DNA from: Salimicrobium flavidum
GTDB lineage: Bacteria > Bacillota > Bacilli > Bacillales > Halobacillaceae
Length of the DNA: 64,000 nt
Assembly (NCBI RefSeq): GCF_900156645.1
Contig: NZ_FTOC01000007.1
Location: 100,478 to 164,477 of the forward strand
Direction of reading: 5' to 3'
The position numbers were made by a program, and so were the translations under genes. Shown in pieces: positions 54,697 through 64,000 of this stretch; within the stretch, counting starts at the first letter, position 1; each line of letters begins with the position of its first letter. A model generated the notes under the pieces. That model searched no databases, was not told the DNA's origin, and was given only the letters and a program-made list of their open reading frames with translations.

Positions 54697-55209
54697 CTAT
54701 CTCCTGAGAACGGCGGACGCCACCTGTTCGTATTTAGGGCTTTCTCCGGGGCGAATCCGGAAAAGAGCGCAACTATTCACTTCCCAAGGATAACTCTCTT
54801 CCGGATCGAGAGAAGGCAGCACCCCATCTCTCCACTTTTTAGCAAGCGTGATATGAGGACGAAAGCTTTTCTGCGCTCCGTCCTGAAAATGGTCATACAA
54901 GTGCCGTAGTTCTGGCGTGAGGGGTATAGATTGATACACGACTCTTGGAGTGCGTCCATTACCGAAAAAATCTACACCCCCGACCGGAAGCCGGAAGGAC
55001 GAAAAAGTTGAAGCCTCCTCCACTTTCTGTTTCCAGTAAGTGAAGTCCTCCACTTCTCCGAGGAAACGGAGCGTTACATGAAAATCCTCCGGGGCGGGCC
55101 ACACCTTATAGTCCATATGTTCCTGCAGGCGCTGCTGCCTTTCGACTAATTTTTCGATCAACTGTCCATCTCTTACGGGGAGTCCTATAAAATAATGAGT
55201 TGATTTCAA
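54697..55209 (-). CDS. thpR: RNA 2',3'-cyclic phosphodiesterase ThpR (YtlP)
   Basis: 170 residues of the 2H phosphoesterase superfamily: HVTLRFLGEV and HITLAKKW provide the two HxT catalytic motifs. It opens 2',3'-cyclic phosphates on RNA ends. It shares a unit with the NERD-like gene after it. Confidence 0.93.
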   Translation of the reverse strand: MKSTHYFIGLPVRDGQLIEKLVERQQRLQEHMDYKVWPAPEDFHVTLRFLGEVEDFTYWKQKVEEASTFSSFRLPVGGVDFFGNGRTPRVVYQSIPLTPELRHLYDHFQDGAQKSFRPHITLAKKWRDGVLPSLDPEESYPWEVNSCALFRIRPGESPKYEQVASAVLRR

Positions 55210-55242
55210 TTATATCATCCTCTTATCTGTAATAATAGGTTC

Positions 55243-56586
55243 TCATTCTTTCGTCCATTCATATATCGCGTTTTTGTAAATTTCTATTGCCTGGCTCATA
55301 TCCTCACTTCGCACCATCTCATCCGCCTGATGGGCGGTATCGGGACTTTCCGGAAAAATTGCACCGAACGCCACTCCTGTTTTCAGGACCCGTGCGTACG
55401 TTGCGCCTCCAATCGCCTCCACTCCACTCGAGCGACCGGTCACGTGCCGATATGAATTCAACAGTGCCTGCACCCCCGCATGTTCCCGGGGGACGAACAA
55501 AGAGGGCATATGATCGGTTTCAGTGAAAGTTATCCAATCAGGAAGGTTTCGTTTAAGCTTTGTCAATAACTCGTCATATGAACGCGTGACAGGGTAACGG
55601 ACGTTCAATCCGGCTTCCCAGGATTCTCCTGAGACGAAGAGCTTTCCGAGATTCATCGTCAGTTCTCCTGAAACATCATCTTCCGAACGGATACCAAGGC
55701 CGTCACCATCCTTTTCCACCAGGTGTTCTTTCAGCCATAGCACCGCTTCTTTTTGAGCCGAAGGTAAAGAAAGACAGCTCAGAGAATCAATCGCTTTTAA
55801 AATGGCATTCTCCCCTCTTTGAGGGGTGCTTCCGTGAGCGGAGACACCTTTGTATACGACTGTTATCTCTTCACCATTGCTGTTCACCTTTTCCGCTTCG
55901 GGAAACTCGAGGGTCTCTTCTCCCTTATGTAAAAGCGTGACTTCGGCCGTATCCGGCACCATATTCAGCCGCTCGCCCGCTTCAATCTGCTGCACACAGG
56001 TCGTTTGTTCCGTGGTTTCTGGGCTGACTTCGAGTTTCAATTGAAAATCAAGCAGACCTTTTTCGGCATGGATCACCGGAAAGACGGCGTCCGGGGTAAA
56101 CCCGAAGTCGGGCATCTCTTGCTTCTTGAAATAATATTCAATCCCCTTCCATTCCCGCTCTTCATCCGTTCCTGCTATCAGTCTCACTCTTTTTTTAGGA
56201 ACGAATCCCTCCTCTTTCAATGATTTCATAGCCATATAAGCAGCGATAAGAGGTCCTTTGTCATCCTGTACCCCTCTCCCGTACAAGGAACCGTTCTTCT
56301 TCGTCAATTCAAATGGAGGTACACTCCAGCCGTTGCCCGCAGGTACTACATCAAGATGGGCGAGTATACCGAATAATTCTTCTCCTTCTCCGAATTCAAT
56401 ATGACCTGCATAGTCCTCTGTATTTTCTGTCATGAACCCGTCTTCTTCCCCGATTTTCAAGAACTCTCTGAGTACTTCCTGAACGTTCTTCCCAAAAGGG
56501 GGGGAATCGTCACTATACACACTGGGGATACGGATAAGTCTTTCCAGCCGCTGTTCGAATTCAGTCATCGTTTCATTATTTCTCAC
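55243..56586 (-). CDS. pepV: Dipeptidase PepV (M20 family)
   Basis: About 447 residues. Metal ligands are in FGILAHLDVVPAGNGW (His, Asp) and GRGVQDDKGPLIAAYM; AGTDEEREWKGIEYYF holds the catalytic Glu pair. It cleaves unblocked dipeptides. Start is ambiguous: GTG at 56586 has GAGGAG 9 nt upstream and is chosen; ATG at 56568 lacks a clear site. Either way it begins within or right after the end of the K+ channel gene (ends at 56576). Confidence 0.9.
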   Translation of the reverse strand: MRNNETMTEFEQRLERLIRIPSVYSDDSPPFGKNVQEVLREFLKIGEEDGFMTENTEDYAGHIEFGEGEELFGILAHLDVVPAGNGWSVPPFELTKKNGSLYGRGVQDDKGPLIAAYMAMKSLKEEGFVPKKRVRLIAGTDEEREWKGIEYYFKKQEMPDFGFTPDAVFPVIHAEKGLLDFQLKLEVSPETTEQTTCVQQIEAGERLNMVPDTAEVTLLHKGEETLEFPEAEKVNSNGEEITVVYKGVSAHGSTPQRGENAILKAIDSLSCLSLPSAQKEAVLWLKEHLVEKDGDGLGIRSEDDVSGELTMNLGKLFVSGESWEAGLNVRYPVTRSYDELLTKLKRNLPDWITFTETDHMPSLFVPREHAGVQALLNSYRHVTGRSSGVEAIGGATYARVLKTGVAFGAIFPESPDTAHQADEMVRSEDMSQAIEIYKNAIYEWTKE

Positions 56587-57613
56587 GTTTCTTCGCTCCT
56601 CGTCCGGAAATTCGTTCATACGTTTGCTCATCACAGATAGCATACAATTCAGCATCTTCCGGTAACGTCTCTTTCAATTTTCGATTGATGGTCAAATCGC
56701 TCCCGTCTGCAATCAATGTAGCACCTTCTTCCAGAAGGTCATTGAAAGCATCTTCATAGGTCTTCCATTGCTCTTTCATCGGAATATGGAAAAGATCATC
56801 TCCTGTACCACGACTTAATAATTGACTGTATAGATGAGACACCCCTTTACGAAAAGCGGAACGTACCGCCAGGGTCGAAATCGTTTCATTGGAAATGATG
56901 AACTCATCGATGCTTGCATGCTTGAAATTACGAATATGATCCTCATCCATAATCTCGGCTATCGTATGTACATTAGGAGCAATCGATTCAATGGTGGAAA
57001 CGACAAGCAGCGTCTCCCCGTCGGAGATGTAGTTACCGAAGTCTCTGTCTTTGGCGAACACTATCACTGATTTAGCCTTTTTTACATTCGCTTTGATGAG
57101 TACATCGTCTTTAGAAGCATCGCCTCTGACATAATAGATATTCTCCTTCAGCATCGGTGCTTCTTTCAAGTCATCAATCAGAACGATTTCAATATCTTTT
57201 TCCGTCTCCAAAATCTCTTCTACTGCAAATTTCGCTTTTTTGGACCACCCGATTATAATAATATGATTTTTTCCGTTGAACACAATATCACCTTCTATCC
57301 GTTTTTGACGATACGAACTGAACACCTCTAAAATTTTCCCAATCGCAACACCGATAAGACCGATACCGAACATGTATAACAATATGGCGACGATCTGACC
57401 TTCCCTTGTAACAGGAGAATAATCACCATATCCTACCGTCGTCACTGTCGTCATCACCCACCACAAACCTTCAAAGTACGTGGAGAATGTCTCGGGTTCA
57501 ACCAATACGATCAACCAGGAAAATAAAATAATGATTCCGATACTTGATATGAAAAGTGTTGAATTATTGATCTCAGCCATTTTGGAAAACCAGCGTCTGA
57601 TAAAATAATGCAA
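56576..57613 (-). CDS. Potassium channel protein with RCK domain (YugO-like)
   Basis: 345 residues: two membrane helices around a pore with the filter TTVGYGDYSP (about residues 60-69), then an RCK/TrkA-N domain (HIIIIGWSKKAKFAVEEILE; VLIDDLKEAPML; RGDASKDDVLIKA). Gated K+ efflux channel like YugO or MthK. Start TTG with GGGGGAG close by; ATG at residue 12 is an alternative. The gene overlaps pepV and is likely co-transcribed with it. Confidence 0.9.
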   Translation of the reverse strand: MHYFIRRWFSKMAEINNSTLFISSIGIIILFSWLIVLVEPETFSTYFEGLWWVMTTVTTVGYGDYSPVTREGQIVAILLYMFGIGLIGVAIGKILEVFSSYRQKRIEGDIVFNGKNHIIIIGWSKKAKFAVEEILETEKDIEIVLIDDLKEAPMLKENIYYVRGDASKDDVLIKANVKKAKSVIVFAKDRDFGNYISDGETLLVVSTIESIAPNVHTIAEIMDEDHIRNFKHASIDEFIISNETISTLAVRSAFRKGVSHLYSQLLSRGTGDDLFHIPMKEQWKTYEDAFNDLLEEGATLIADGSDLTINRKLKETLPEDAELYAICDEQTYERISGRGAKKREK

Positions 57614-57764
57614 AGAGCTCCCCCCATTATGAATGCATAGTAAATTTGATGAATTTTCTGTTAAATCAGTCTCAAAAGGTAGAAGACATTTTTACTCTAT
57701 TGTACAATAAGTATAACCCTCGGGATATGACACACAAGTAACTTATTACTGAAGGAGTGATTTA

Positions 57765-57983
57765 TTGAATCGCCCATCAACACGGATGCTTGATCGTATC
57801 AAGTCGACCTATCTGTTCATAAAAACGGAAGGGACGGTGTCGACTACTCAAGTTGCTGAGGAATTCGGTATCACCGATCGTACTGTCCAGAGAGATTTAC
57901 GCGTATTGGAATATAACGGCCTTGTGTGCAGTCCTTGCAGGGGAAAATGGAAAACGACCGAAAAGAAAGTGAAAGTTTCGTAA
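57765..57983 (+). CDS. ytzE: Small DeoR-type HTH protein YtzE
   Basis: 72 residues, only the winged HTH of a DeoR-family regulator (VSTTQVAEEFGITDRTVQRD, LRVLEYNGLV) and no ligand domain, as in B. subtilis YtzE. Start TTG with AAGGAGTG upstream. Basic C-terminus. Target unknown. Monocistronic, convergent with ytzG. Confidence 0.85.
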   Translation: MNRPSTRMLDRIKSTYLFIKTEGTVSTTQVAEEFGITDRTVQRDLRVLEYNGLVCSPCRGKWKTTEKKVKVS

Positions 57984-57987
57984 AGGG

Positions 57988-58019
57988 AAGGCACCCGTCT
58001 TTAGCGGGTGCCTTTTTTT
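57988..58019. terminator. Bidirectional terminator after ytzE
   Basis: AAGGCACCCG pairs with CGGGTGCCTT; seven T residues follow on the plus strand. Confidence 0.92.
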
Positions 58020-58025
58020 ATAACT

Positions 58026-58754
58026 CTATTGACTATCCATATTCGTTATATTCATCAAATATTCAAGTTCTTTTTCAGTGAGTTCCCGGTACTCTCCGAG
58101 CTCTAATTCCTCATCAAGTTCGAGTTCACCTATCTTCGTTCTCTTCAAATAAGTTACCTTCTTATCTCTTGCTTCAAACATCCGTTTCACCTGGTGGAAT
58201 TTCCCTTCGGTGATGATGAGTTCAATCTCTGATTCAGCTCCTGATTCCAAAATGCTAAGCTCAGCAGGTTTGGTCACATACCCATCATCCAGAGTCACCC
58301 CATCTTTGAAAGCTTTCACGTCTTCCTCGGTGACTTCCCCTGCCACTTTGGCTTTGTAGGTTTTACCTACGCCTTTCTTCGGAGAAGTCAACCTGTGATT
58401 CAACTGTCCATCATTCGTTAGAAGCAAAAGACCTTCCGTGTCTTTATCGAGACGCCCCACCGGAAAAGGTTCGAAAATCTGATCCTCTTCCTGAAGAATG
58501 TCGATGACCGTCCATTCGTTGGCATCAACTGTAGCCGAGATGATATCTCCCGGTTTGTTCATCATTAAATAAATGAACTCCCGGTATTCGACTTCTTCTT
58601 CACCTACCGTAATAAGATCTTTATCAGGATCGACATGGACCTTCCCGTTTTTCACAGGCGTTTCGTTTACCCGGACAGTGCCACCTTTCAGCAATGTCTT
58701 TACATCTTTCCTCGTGCCATATCCCATATTCGCAAGTAATTTATCGATTCTCAT
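58026..58754 (-). CDS. ytzG: 16S rRNA pseudouridine synthase, RsuA type (YtzG)
   Basis: 242 residues. N-terminal S4 RNA-binding domain (MRIDKLLANMGYGTRKDVKT) followed by a pseudouridine synthase domain with catalytic Asp in PVGRLDKDTEGLLLLTNDG and KFHQVKRMFEA near the end. It lies 11 nt downstream of ytgP as in B. subtilis. Confidence 0.94.
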   Translation of the reverse strand: MRIDKLLANMGYGTRKDVKTLLKGGTVRVNETPVKNGKVHVDPDKDLITVGEEEVEYREFIYLMMNKPGDIISATVDANEWTVIDILQEEDQIFEPFPVGRLDKDTEGLLLLTNDGQLNHRLTSPKKGVGKTYKAKVAGEVTEEDVKAFKDGVTLDDGYVTKPAELSILESGAESEIELIITEGKFHQVKRMFEARDKKVTYLKRTKIGELELDEELELGEYRELTEKELEYLMNITNMDSQ

Positions 58755-58765
58755 ATGAATCCTCC

Positions 58766-60385
58766 TCAGGATCTCTTGAATAACCTCTCAATACGTTTCA
58801 CCCGGTCTCCAAGCACGTGTTCAAGTAATGTTGTTTTATAAGCAAGCCCGAGATAAGTGATTCCGCCTGCTCCGATACCGAGAATAAGTATCGCAAGGGC
58901 TCCGGCGCGATTTTCAAGCGGATTCCACCATACGCCTCCCACGAGTTTGACGATCGTAACGACGATAGCCATAATCACCGTCAGTATGGAAATCAATGCG
59001 CTACGTTTAAACAGTTTCATATAGGAGAAGTCGGTGCTGCTTTGAATTTTCCACAGATTGAGACTGACAGCTGCCAGAACCGCGAGTCCGGTAGCAATGA
59101 TAGAACCTTTGGCTCCGAACATTCCGATCAGCAGTGAGTTCGTTGAAATTTTGATCAGAAGTCCTACTCCGAGACTGATGACGGCAAAGTTTTGCCGGTT
59201 GATACCCTGGAGTATGGAAGAGGTGACCGTGAACAAAGCAAAAAACAGCCCTACCGGAGCGTACCAGCCTAACAGATTACCGAAATAATCGAGCTGCTCC
59301 ACCCCATAAAACGTACCATAAGCCTCTGTTGATAAAAGAGACAACCCGACGACTGCAGGAATGATCAGCAAAGCGATAATTTGCAGTGCCTGGTTGATCT
59401 GTCCATCCATTTTTTCGAATTCCTTTTTTGTAAACGAACTGGTGATGGCAGGTAAAACGGCAAGAGCCAGACCCAACCCTAGAGTGACGGGTATAATCAC
59501 CAATTTATGACTCAATACATGAATAGCTGATAAAGCTTCCCCTGCGACATCTGCAAGGCCTGCATCCGCCATCGCCTGTTTGAATGTGAATTGATCGATC
59601 AGCTGGTAAATCGGATTCGCAACTCCGACAAGAATGAACGGTCCCGCATAACCGAGCAGTTCTTTGAACATATCTTTCTTACGGATGTTATAGGACGTCC
59701 CCTGTCGTGCAAGCTGACGGTCCAGGTGAGGCTTTCGTTTTTTCCAATATGCAAGCAATACAAGAAGAGATGCGATGCCTCCTATGAAAGCAGCGAACGT
59801 ACTCATCCCGATCGCTTCTGCAAGAGAACCATTCATCACATAATAGACTATGTATACACCGACAAGTAGGAAAGCAATACGGATAACCTGCTCCACCACC
59901 TGTGATACCCCTGTGGGGGCCATCGACTGGTGCCCCTGGAAGAATCCGCGTATAATACTCATAGAAGGGATGACGAGCAGCGCGAAACTGACCATTTGGA
60001 TCACATAGGTCGTATCCTGCAGGACGGCCGCTGAATCCTCATCAGACAAACTGAACGAGGCAATGGTTTCCGCCCCGAAAAACAACACCAGAAAAGCGAT
60101 AACTCCGGTCATCGCCATTAAGTACATGCCGGACCGGAACATTTCCCGACTCGTCTCATAGTCTTCAAGAGAATTGTATTTGGAAACGAATTTAGAAACC
60201 GCCATCGGCACCCCTAGCGTCGAAAGACTGAGTAGAATGTTGTAAGGTGTATAAGCGTAAAAATATAGTTCGATCCCTTCCGGCCCTACCATCTGTTCAA
60301 AGGGGATCGTATAAATCATACCCAGAAACTTAGATAAAAAAGTGGCGCCGGTCAGAATCATCGTGCCTTTTAAAATTTTGGACAT
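58766..60385 (-). CDS. murJ: Lipid II flippase MurJ (YtgP)
   Basis: 539 residues, 14-helix MOP/MVF-type membrane protein. The start [20 protein letters not shown] and the [14 protein letters not shown] and [12 protein letters not shown] blocks match YtgP. In B. subtilis this is the MurJ homologue that moves lipid II across the membrane. ATG at 60385 follows GAGGAAG; the longer in-frame ORF overlaps the divergent ytfP region. Confidence 0.93.
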   Translation of the reverse strand: MSKILKGTMILTGATFLSKFLGMIYTIPFEQMVGPEGIELYFYAYTPYNILLSLSTLGVPMAVSKFVSKYNSLEDYETSREMFRSGMYLMAMTGVIAFLVLFFGAETIASFSLSDEDSAAVLQDTTYVIQMVSFALLVIPSMSIIRGFFQGHQSMAPTGVSQVVEQVIRIAFLLVGVYIVYYVMNGSLAEAIGMSTFAAFIGGIASLLVLLAYWKKRKPHLDRQLARQGTSYNIRKKDMFKELLGYAGPFILVGVANPIYQLIDQFTFKQAMADAGLADVAGEALSAIHVLSHKLVIIPVTLGLGLALAVLPAITSSFTKKEFEKMDGQINQALQIIALLIIPAVVGLSLLSTEAYGTFYGVEQLDYFGNLLGWYAPVGLFFALFTVTSSILQGINRQNFAVISLGVGLLIKISTNSLLIGMFGAKGSIIATGLAVLAAVSLNLWKIQSSTDFSYMKLFKRSALISILTVIMAIVVTIVKLVGGVWWNPLENRAGALAILILGIGAGGITYLGLAYKTTLLEHVLGDRVKRIERLFKRS

Positions 60386-60478
60386 ACCTTTATCTTCCTC
60401 TGCAATTATTGTAGAATGAACCCTATTCATTCTATCACACTTGATTTCTTAATATATACCACAAGAAAGGACAAAACC

Positions 60479-61738
60479 ATGACCTATCACGTAACTGTAA
60501 TCGGAGGAGGTCCTTCCGGTCTGATGGCAGCTATTGCTGCAGCGGAGCAGGGCGCCTCTGTATTACTTCTCGAAAAAGGAAAAAAACTCGGTACCAAACT
60601 TGCCATTTCAGGCGGAGGACGATGTAACGTCACGAACCGTCTTCCGGAAGAAGAAGTTATCAGGCATCTCCCTGGGAACGGAAAGTTCCTCTACAGCCCT
60701 TTTTCTGTTTTCAATAATTATGATATCATCGATTTTTTCGAAAGACTCGGTGTCGGCCTCAAAGAGGAAGACCACGGCAGAATGTTCCCGGCAAGCAACA
60801 AAGCTCAGGACGTCGTGCAGTCTCTTCTCACGTATCTCGATACCTTACATGTAGAAGTGAGGAAACAGACGAAAGTGGACGGTATACAATATGGTGAAAA
60901 TCATCACACCATTCATCTATCCGATAGTGAACCGGTGCATACGAAATCGTTGATTATCGCTACCGGGGGTAAAGCAGTACCTCACACGGGTTCTACCGGG
61001 GATGGTTATAAATGGGCCAAAACAGCCGGGCATACCATCACCACCCTTTTTCCTACAGAGGTGCCTCTCCTATCTGATGATTCATTCATCAAAGAAAAGA
61101 AACTTCAGGGGGTTTCTCTTCGCGACGTAGATGTAAGTGTACTCAATCAGAAGAACAAACCGATCATCACTCACAAAATGGATATGCTTTTCACTCATTT
61201 CGGAATCTCAGGTCCAGCAGTCCTGCGGTGTTCCCAGTATGCGGTGAAAGAATTCATGAAAGGACATAAGCCGGTTACCATCGAGATTGACACTCTTCCT
61301 GATCAAACCCTGCAGCAGCTCACTGAGACTTATATGAAAAAAAGAGAAGAGAACCCTAAGAAGACATGGAAAAATACAATCAAAGGCATTGTTCCTGAAC
61401 GAATGATCGATTATCTAATGGAAAACAACGACATTCCCGCCGAGCAGACGAACGCCCATTTATCGAAAGAGCAATTTCATGGATTTCTGCAAAACCTGAA
61501 GCATTTTCATGTCCTCGTCCATGATTCACAGCCGATCGAGAAAGCTTTCGTTACTGGAGGCGGCGTATCCATTAAGGAGGTCGTTCCGAATACACTCCAA
61601 TCCAAAATGATGCATCATCTGTATTTTTGCGGTGAGATTCTCGACATCCATGGATACACCGGCGGTTATAACATCACTTCCGCCCTCGTCACCGGCCATG
61701 TTTCAGGTATGAACGCAGCGTGGGAAGGGATGGCTTAG
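60479..61738 (+). CDS. ytfP: YtfP, HI0933-family flavoprotein
   Basis: 419 residues. FAD-binding [18 protein letters not shown] at the N-terminus; [14 protein letters not shown] and [19 protein letters not shown] are HI0933-family hallmarks. NAD(P)/FAD-dependent oxidoreductase of unknown substrate. ATG at 60479 with AGAAAGGA upstream. It is divergent from murJ and its stop overlaps the EAL gene stop by a few bases. Confidence 0.92.
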   Translation: MTYHVTVIGGGPSGLMAAIAAAEQGASVLLLEKGKKLGTKLAISGGGRCNVTNRLPEEEVIRHLPGNGKFLYSPFSVFNNYDIIDFFERLGVGLKEEDHGRMFPASNKAQDVVQSLLTYLDTLHVEVRKQTKVDGIQYGENHHTIHLSDSEPVHTKSLIIATGGKAVPHTGSTGDGYKWAKTAGHTITTLFPTEVPLLSDDSFIKEKKLQGVSLRDVDVSVLNQKNKPIITHKMDMLFTHFGISGPAVLRCSQYAVKEFMKGHKPVTIEIDTLPDQTLQQLTETYMKKREENPKKTWKNTIKGIVPERMIDYLMENNDIPAEQTNAHLSKEQFHGFLQNLKHFHVLVHDSQPIEKAFVTGGGVSIKEVVPNTLQSKMMHHLYFCGEILDIHGYTGGYNITSALVTGHVSGMNAAWEGMA

Positions 61739-62937
61739 GTAAGTAAACTTTCGTTATCAAAAATGAAAGAATAGCTGAGATCGATGAAGATGAAACACTC
61801 TTCGCTGACCGGAAAGCTGAACGTCCGGATCAATTCTTTCGTTTCGATATCAGCGTATGTATCTGATAACAGTCCACATTCCCACGTCTTCATTTGCATG
61901 ACGTTTTCCAGGAAATAAGGTCTGAAGGCCCAATTGGAACCTTTCTCCCTATTCTCCTTCTTCCATACTCCATTTCTTTTACGTAAATTGGAAGAAATCT
62001 GCTGTCCATGTTGATTACAGAGAAACAAACGGAAACTTTCTTCCTCAAAGGCTTCTCCGAGAAAACTGAGAAAGTCATCCACCTTTTCTTCTCCTTCCCA
62101 TTTCGGGAGGAGATTTTTTGTGCGTGTTTCCCAATTCTTCAAAAACATCAATCGTTTCTCAATGAGTCTCTGTTCCCTATGAATGAACGAAGAGATAGAC
62201 GGTTCTATTTCATCTTTCAACGAAACTTTTTGAAGAGTTCTATCCGGAGCTGCGAGATAATTTCCCTGGTAATAATCCGCTCCATATTTCCAGGCTATCT
62301 GCAGTTCGAAACTTTCTTCAATATTTTGGAATAACAATGCCGCCCCGATTCTTCTGGCCAATAATTGCAGCGTGTACATAATATCCTGCAATCCATCCGC
62401 ATAATGATGCCTGATGAGTCTCGCATCTATTTTCAATATGTGGGGCTGCAATTGACGGATGAGGTCTATATTCGAACTGCTTGCACCTGTATAGTGCACT
62501 GCAATTTTAATCCCGTACGTTTTATAATATAAAAGAAGATGATGCAGAGATTCGAAATCTTCCTCAAAATCATGTTCCGTCACTTCTATGACCAGGCGTT
62601 CCATCGAGACCCCCTTCTCTTCATAGGAGAATAGATTTTGAAGCAGTTGCTCTTCTCTGTCTTCGAGTAGTTGTCGCGCACTCCGATGAATGAACAGATA
62701 GGTGTCATCCTCGCTCGAGCTTTCTGAATCAAGAGCTTCTTCAAGAAGCAGGTTGTAGACCTCAGTTTTGAAATCCTCCGGTACATTTTCATCTATAAAA
62801 AATTCGTCCAAGCGATAATTATCTTCATATATTCCGAATAATTCATGACCAATGACCTCAAACTTACTGGCGCTTACGATAGGGTGGTACATAGGCTTCA
62901 CTTTATGTAACTGTTCCATAATTTCTAAAGGATCCAT
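61735..62937 (-). CDS. Degenerate EAL-domain protein (YkuI-like)
   Basis: 400 residues. EAL fold (about 10-250) in which the signature reads GHELFG in place of EALxR, the DDFGTG block is replaced by [10 protein letters not shown], and the catalytic loop KIDxxF is [16 protein letters not shown] and [11 protein letters not shown] are kept. A C-terminal region (about 255-400) resembles YkuI_C, a PAS-like domain. Likely a c-di-GMP-binding or inactive protein rather than a phosphodiesterase. AGGATC upstream. Confidence 0.8.
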   Translation of the reverse strand: MDPLEIMEQLHKVKPMYHPIVSASKFEVIGHELFGIYEDNYRLDEFFIDENVPEDFKTEVYNLLLEEALDSESSSEDDTYLFIHRSARQLLEDREEQLLQNLFSYEEKGVSMERLVIEVTEHDFEEDFESLHHLLLYYKTYGIKIAVHYTGASSSNIDLIRQLQPHILKIDARLIRHHYADGLQDIMYTLQLLARRIGAALLFQNIEESFELQIAWKYGADYYQGNYLAAPDRTLQKVSLKDEIEPSISSFIHREQRLIEKRLMFLKNWETRTKNLLPKWEGEEKVDDFLSFLGEAFEEESFRLFLCNQHGQQISSNLRKRNGVWKKENREKGSNWAFRPYFLENVMQMKTWECGLLSDTYADIETKELIRTFSFPVSEECFIFIDLSYSFIFDNESLLT

Positions 62938-63013
62938 TATTCTCCCCCACTTTCACTCACTTATTATATCATTGCTGATATATAATCATAAATCTAATAC
63001 AATCCGTATACAA

Positions 63014-63042
63014 AAAGAGTCCTCAGGGATAGGACTCTTTAT
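63014..63042 (-). terminator. Terminator overlapping the end of the small gene
   Basis: On the minus strand AAAGAGTCCT / AGGACTCTTT, with T residues following. The last five codons and the stop of the gene lie in this hairpin. Confidence 0.85.
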
Positions 63043-63277
63043 ACTGTACTGATTTTCTGTTCTCATATGCCTGCCTTCTGCCTAACGTATCATTTATCAG
63101 CAGATGCATCTGCTCTTTGTCTTCTCCAGTGATAACCGGGTCGTTTTCATTCCATTCTGAACTATATAAGTAATAATAGGAACGGATTTTTCTGAAATAA
63201 AACGTGCTGACCGGATATTTATCAAAATAGGCACGGACTACTTTTCTTCTTGCATAACTCCATCTGATCAATTCCAT
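63023..63277 (-). CDS. Small protein of unknown function
   Basis: 84 residues, basic and rich in aromatics (SYARRKVVRAYFDKYPVSTF, YFRKIRSYYYLYSSEW), then an acidic segment (NENDPVITGEDKEQMHLLIN). No signal or membrane helix. ATG at 63277 fits AGAGAGTG. I recognise no family. Its last codons form the arm of its own terminator. Confidence 0.65.
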   Translation of the reverse strand: MELIRWSYARRKVVRAYFDKYPVSTFYFRKIRSYYYLYSSEWNENDPVITGEDKEQMHLLINDTLGRRQAYENRKSVQYKESYP

Positions 63278-63468
63278 CTTGTTCACTCTCTTTGTTATAG
63301 TTCCTCTTGTAATAGTCGTTTTTTTATCGTTTACTATTTTTGTTGCTATTTATTGGTATTGAGAAGAGATAAGTGACACTTCCACAGGAAACCAGGCAGC
63401 TGGTTCTGATCAAGTCTTTACATTTATTATTATTCCGTCTCCTCTATCATGAAGAAGATTCGAAATCA

Positions 63469-63738
63469 TCACCAAAGAAAAACCAGCCCCATGTAAGCGA
63501 ATAATATGGAAACAAGGAGGTATAACCCTCCGTAAACTTTCATGGCCCCGTACTTGCTTGTAAGTCCAAATACGCCTACTATTCCCAGTATTACAGTGAT
63601 TGCTATGTAAAATACGTGTTGGTACGGCAGGATATCTGACTGACGAGAGACAAAATAAAAACCTAGAGGGATGAAAAGAAGGCACCATGCATACTTCCAA
63701 TTTAAATATGTATTTTGCTTACGCTCCAAAACAGGCAT
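63469..63738 (-). CDS. Small membrane protein
   Basis: 89 residues with three hydrophobic segments (about 14-32, 40-60 and 67-89). AAAGGAG sets the start at 63738. No family recognised. It lies between the 5S rRNA and the 84-residue gene, monocistronic. 63278-63468 holds nothing else I can support. Confidence 0.7.
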   Translation of the reverse strand: MPVLERKQNTYLNWKYAWCLLFIPLGFYFVSRQSDILPYQHVFYIAITVILGIVGVFGLTSKYGAMKVYGGLYLLVSILFAYMGLVFLW

Positions 63739-63803
63739 AGAAACTCTTCTCCTTTTACTACTGCAGCAGCAGTTTATTTCACATATTATGTCATAAGATA
63801 TAC

Positions 63804-63833
63804 AAAAGACCTTGAACGCAGTGTTCAAGGTCT
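63804..63833 (-). terminator. Terminator of the rRNA operon
   Basis: On the minus strand AGACCTTGAAC-actgcg-TTCAAGGTCT followed by TTTGT, just after 5S. Confidence 0.9.
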
Positions 63834-63840
63834 GAGCTAA

Positions 63841-63954
63841 TGTGGCAGCGCCCTACTCTCGCGGGGGGTAACCCCGACTACCATCGGCGCGGAAGAGCTT
63901 AACTGCTGTGTTCGGCATGGGAACAGGTGTGACCTCTTCGCTATCGCCACCAGA
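63841..63954 (-). rRNA. rrf: 5S ribosomal RNA
   Basis: Reads on the minus strand GGTGGCGATAGCGAAGAGGT through TTCCCATGCCGAACACAGCA and GCGCCGATGGTAGTCGGGG to GTAGGGCGCTGCCA, the standard Bacillaceae 5S sequence. The 5' and 3' ends pair. Upstream to 64000 is the 23S-5S spacer, so this is the distal end of an rRNA operon entering from the right. Confidence 0.97.
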
Positions 63955-64000
63955 TCTTTTATGAATTGTTCTCTATGGACAAAATCTATTATATTGTCCA

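Overview
This 64-kb window is ordinary chromosome from a Bacillaceae member (Firmicutes). Gene content and order follow the Bacillus subtilis ytqI-ytpI-ytoI-ytkL / ackA-ytxK / thiI-nifZ-ezrA-hisJ-refZ-ytsP-rpsD / tyrS-acuABC-motSP-ccpA-aroA-ytxJHG-murC-ytpS..P-ytoQP-ytzB-ytnP-trmB-ytmP / pepV / ytzE-ytzG-ytgP-ytfP backbone closely. CcpA, EzrA, SftA, RefZ, a bacillithiol-type YtxJ, T-box and S4-leader regulation and SigW/SigB-type promoters all point to this family. The Na+-type stator MotPS and many acidic proteins fit a moderately halophilic or alkaliphilic genus (Halobacillus/Salimicrobium-like). That genus-level placement is inference.

Layout. 0.2-3 kb: nrnA, ytpI, ytoI. 3.0-3.7 kb: a gene-free stretch with two copies of a dispersed structured repeat. 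3.7-8.4 kb: a six-gene minus-strand unit (DUF4178, PspA, DUF4247, DUF350, membrane aminopropyltransferase, YtkL) behind a near-perfect SigW-type promoter; this looks like a membrane-stress module. 8.5-11.4 kb: universal stress protein, ackA and ytxK, with cre-like CcpA sites upstream of the first two. 11.5-21.7 kb: nadK, amidohydrolase, nifZ-thiI, ezrA, hisJ, refZ, ytsP, and rpsD with its leader.

21.8-25.2 kb is the only clearly foreign block. It is AT-richer and holds phage-like small genes plus a 1,619-bp IS1595/ISXO2-type element. The element has terminal inverted repeats, an 8-bp target duplication and a passenger membrane gene, and it splits an accessory gene whose frame can be restored exactly by removing it.

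25.3-44.8 kb: DUF4317 gene, tyrS with its tyrosine T-box, a class A penicillin-binding protein with an FN3 domain and a long Gly/Ser tail, acuABC, motPS-ccpA, aroA, ytxGHJ with a SigB-like promoter, murC, a nicotinate phosphoribosyltransferase and sftA. 45-57.6 kb: ytpPQR, an orphan PTS IIC protein, ytoQ, a DUF84 NTPase, ytoP, ytzB, ytnP, trmB, a cre-controlled 52-residue membrane peptide, ytmP, a NERD-like protein, thpR, pepV and a K+ channel. 57.7-64 kb: ytzE, ytzG, ytgP (MurJ), ytfP, a degenerate EAL protein, two small unknown genes and the 5S rRNA that ends a minus-strand rRNA operon.

No CRISPR array, toxin-antitoxin pair, complete prophage or recognisable defence system was found. The items most worth following are the SigW-PspA-polyamine module, the cargo-carrying IS and the gene it broke, the hairpin repeat family whose arms differ between copies but still pair, and the small catabolite-controlled membrane peptide.
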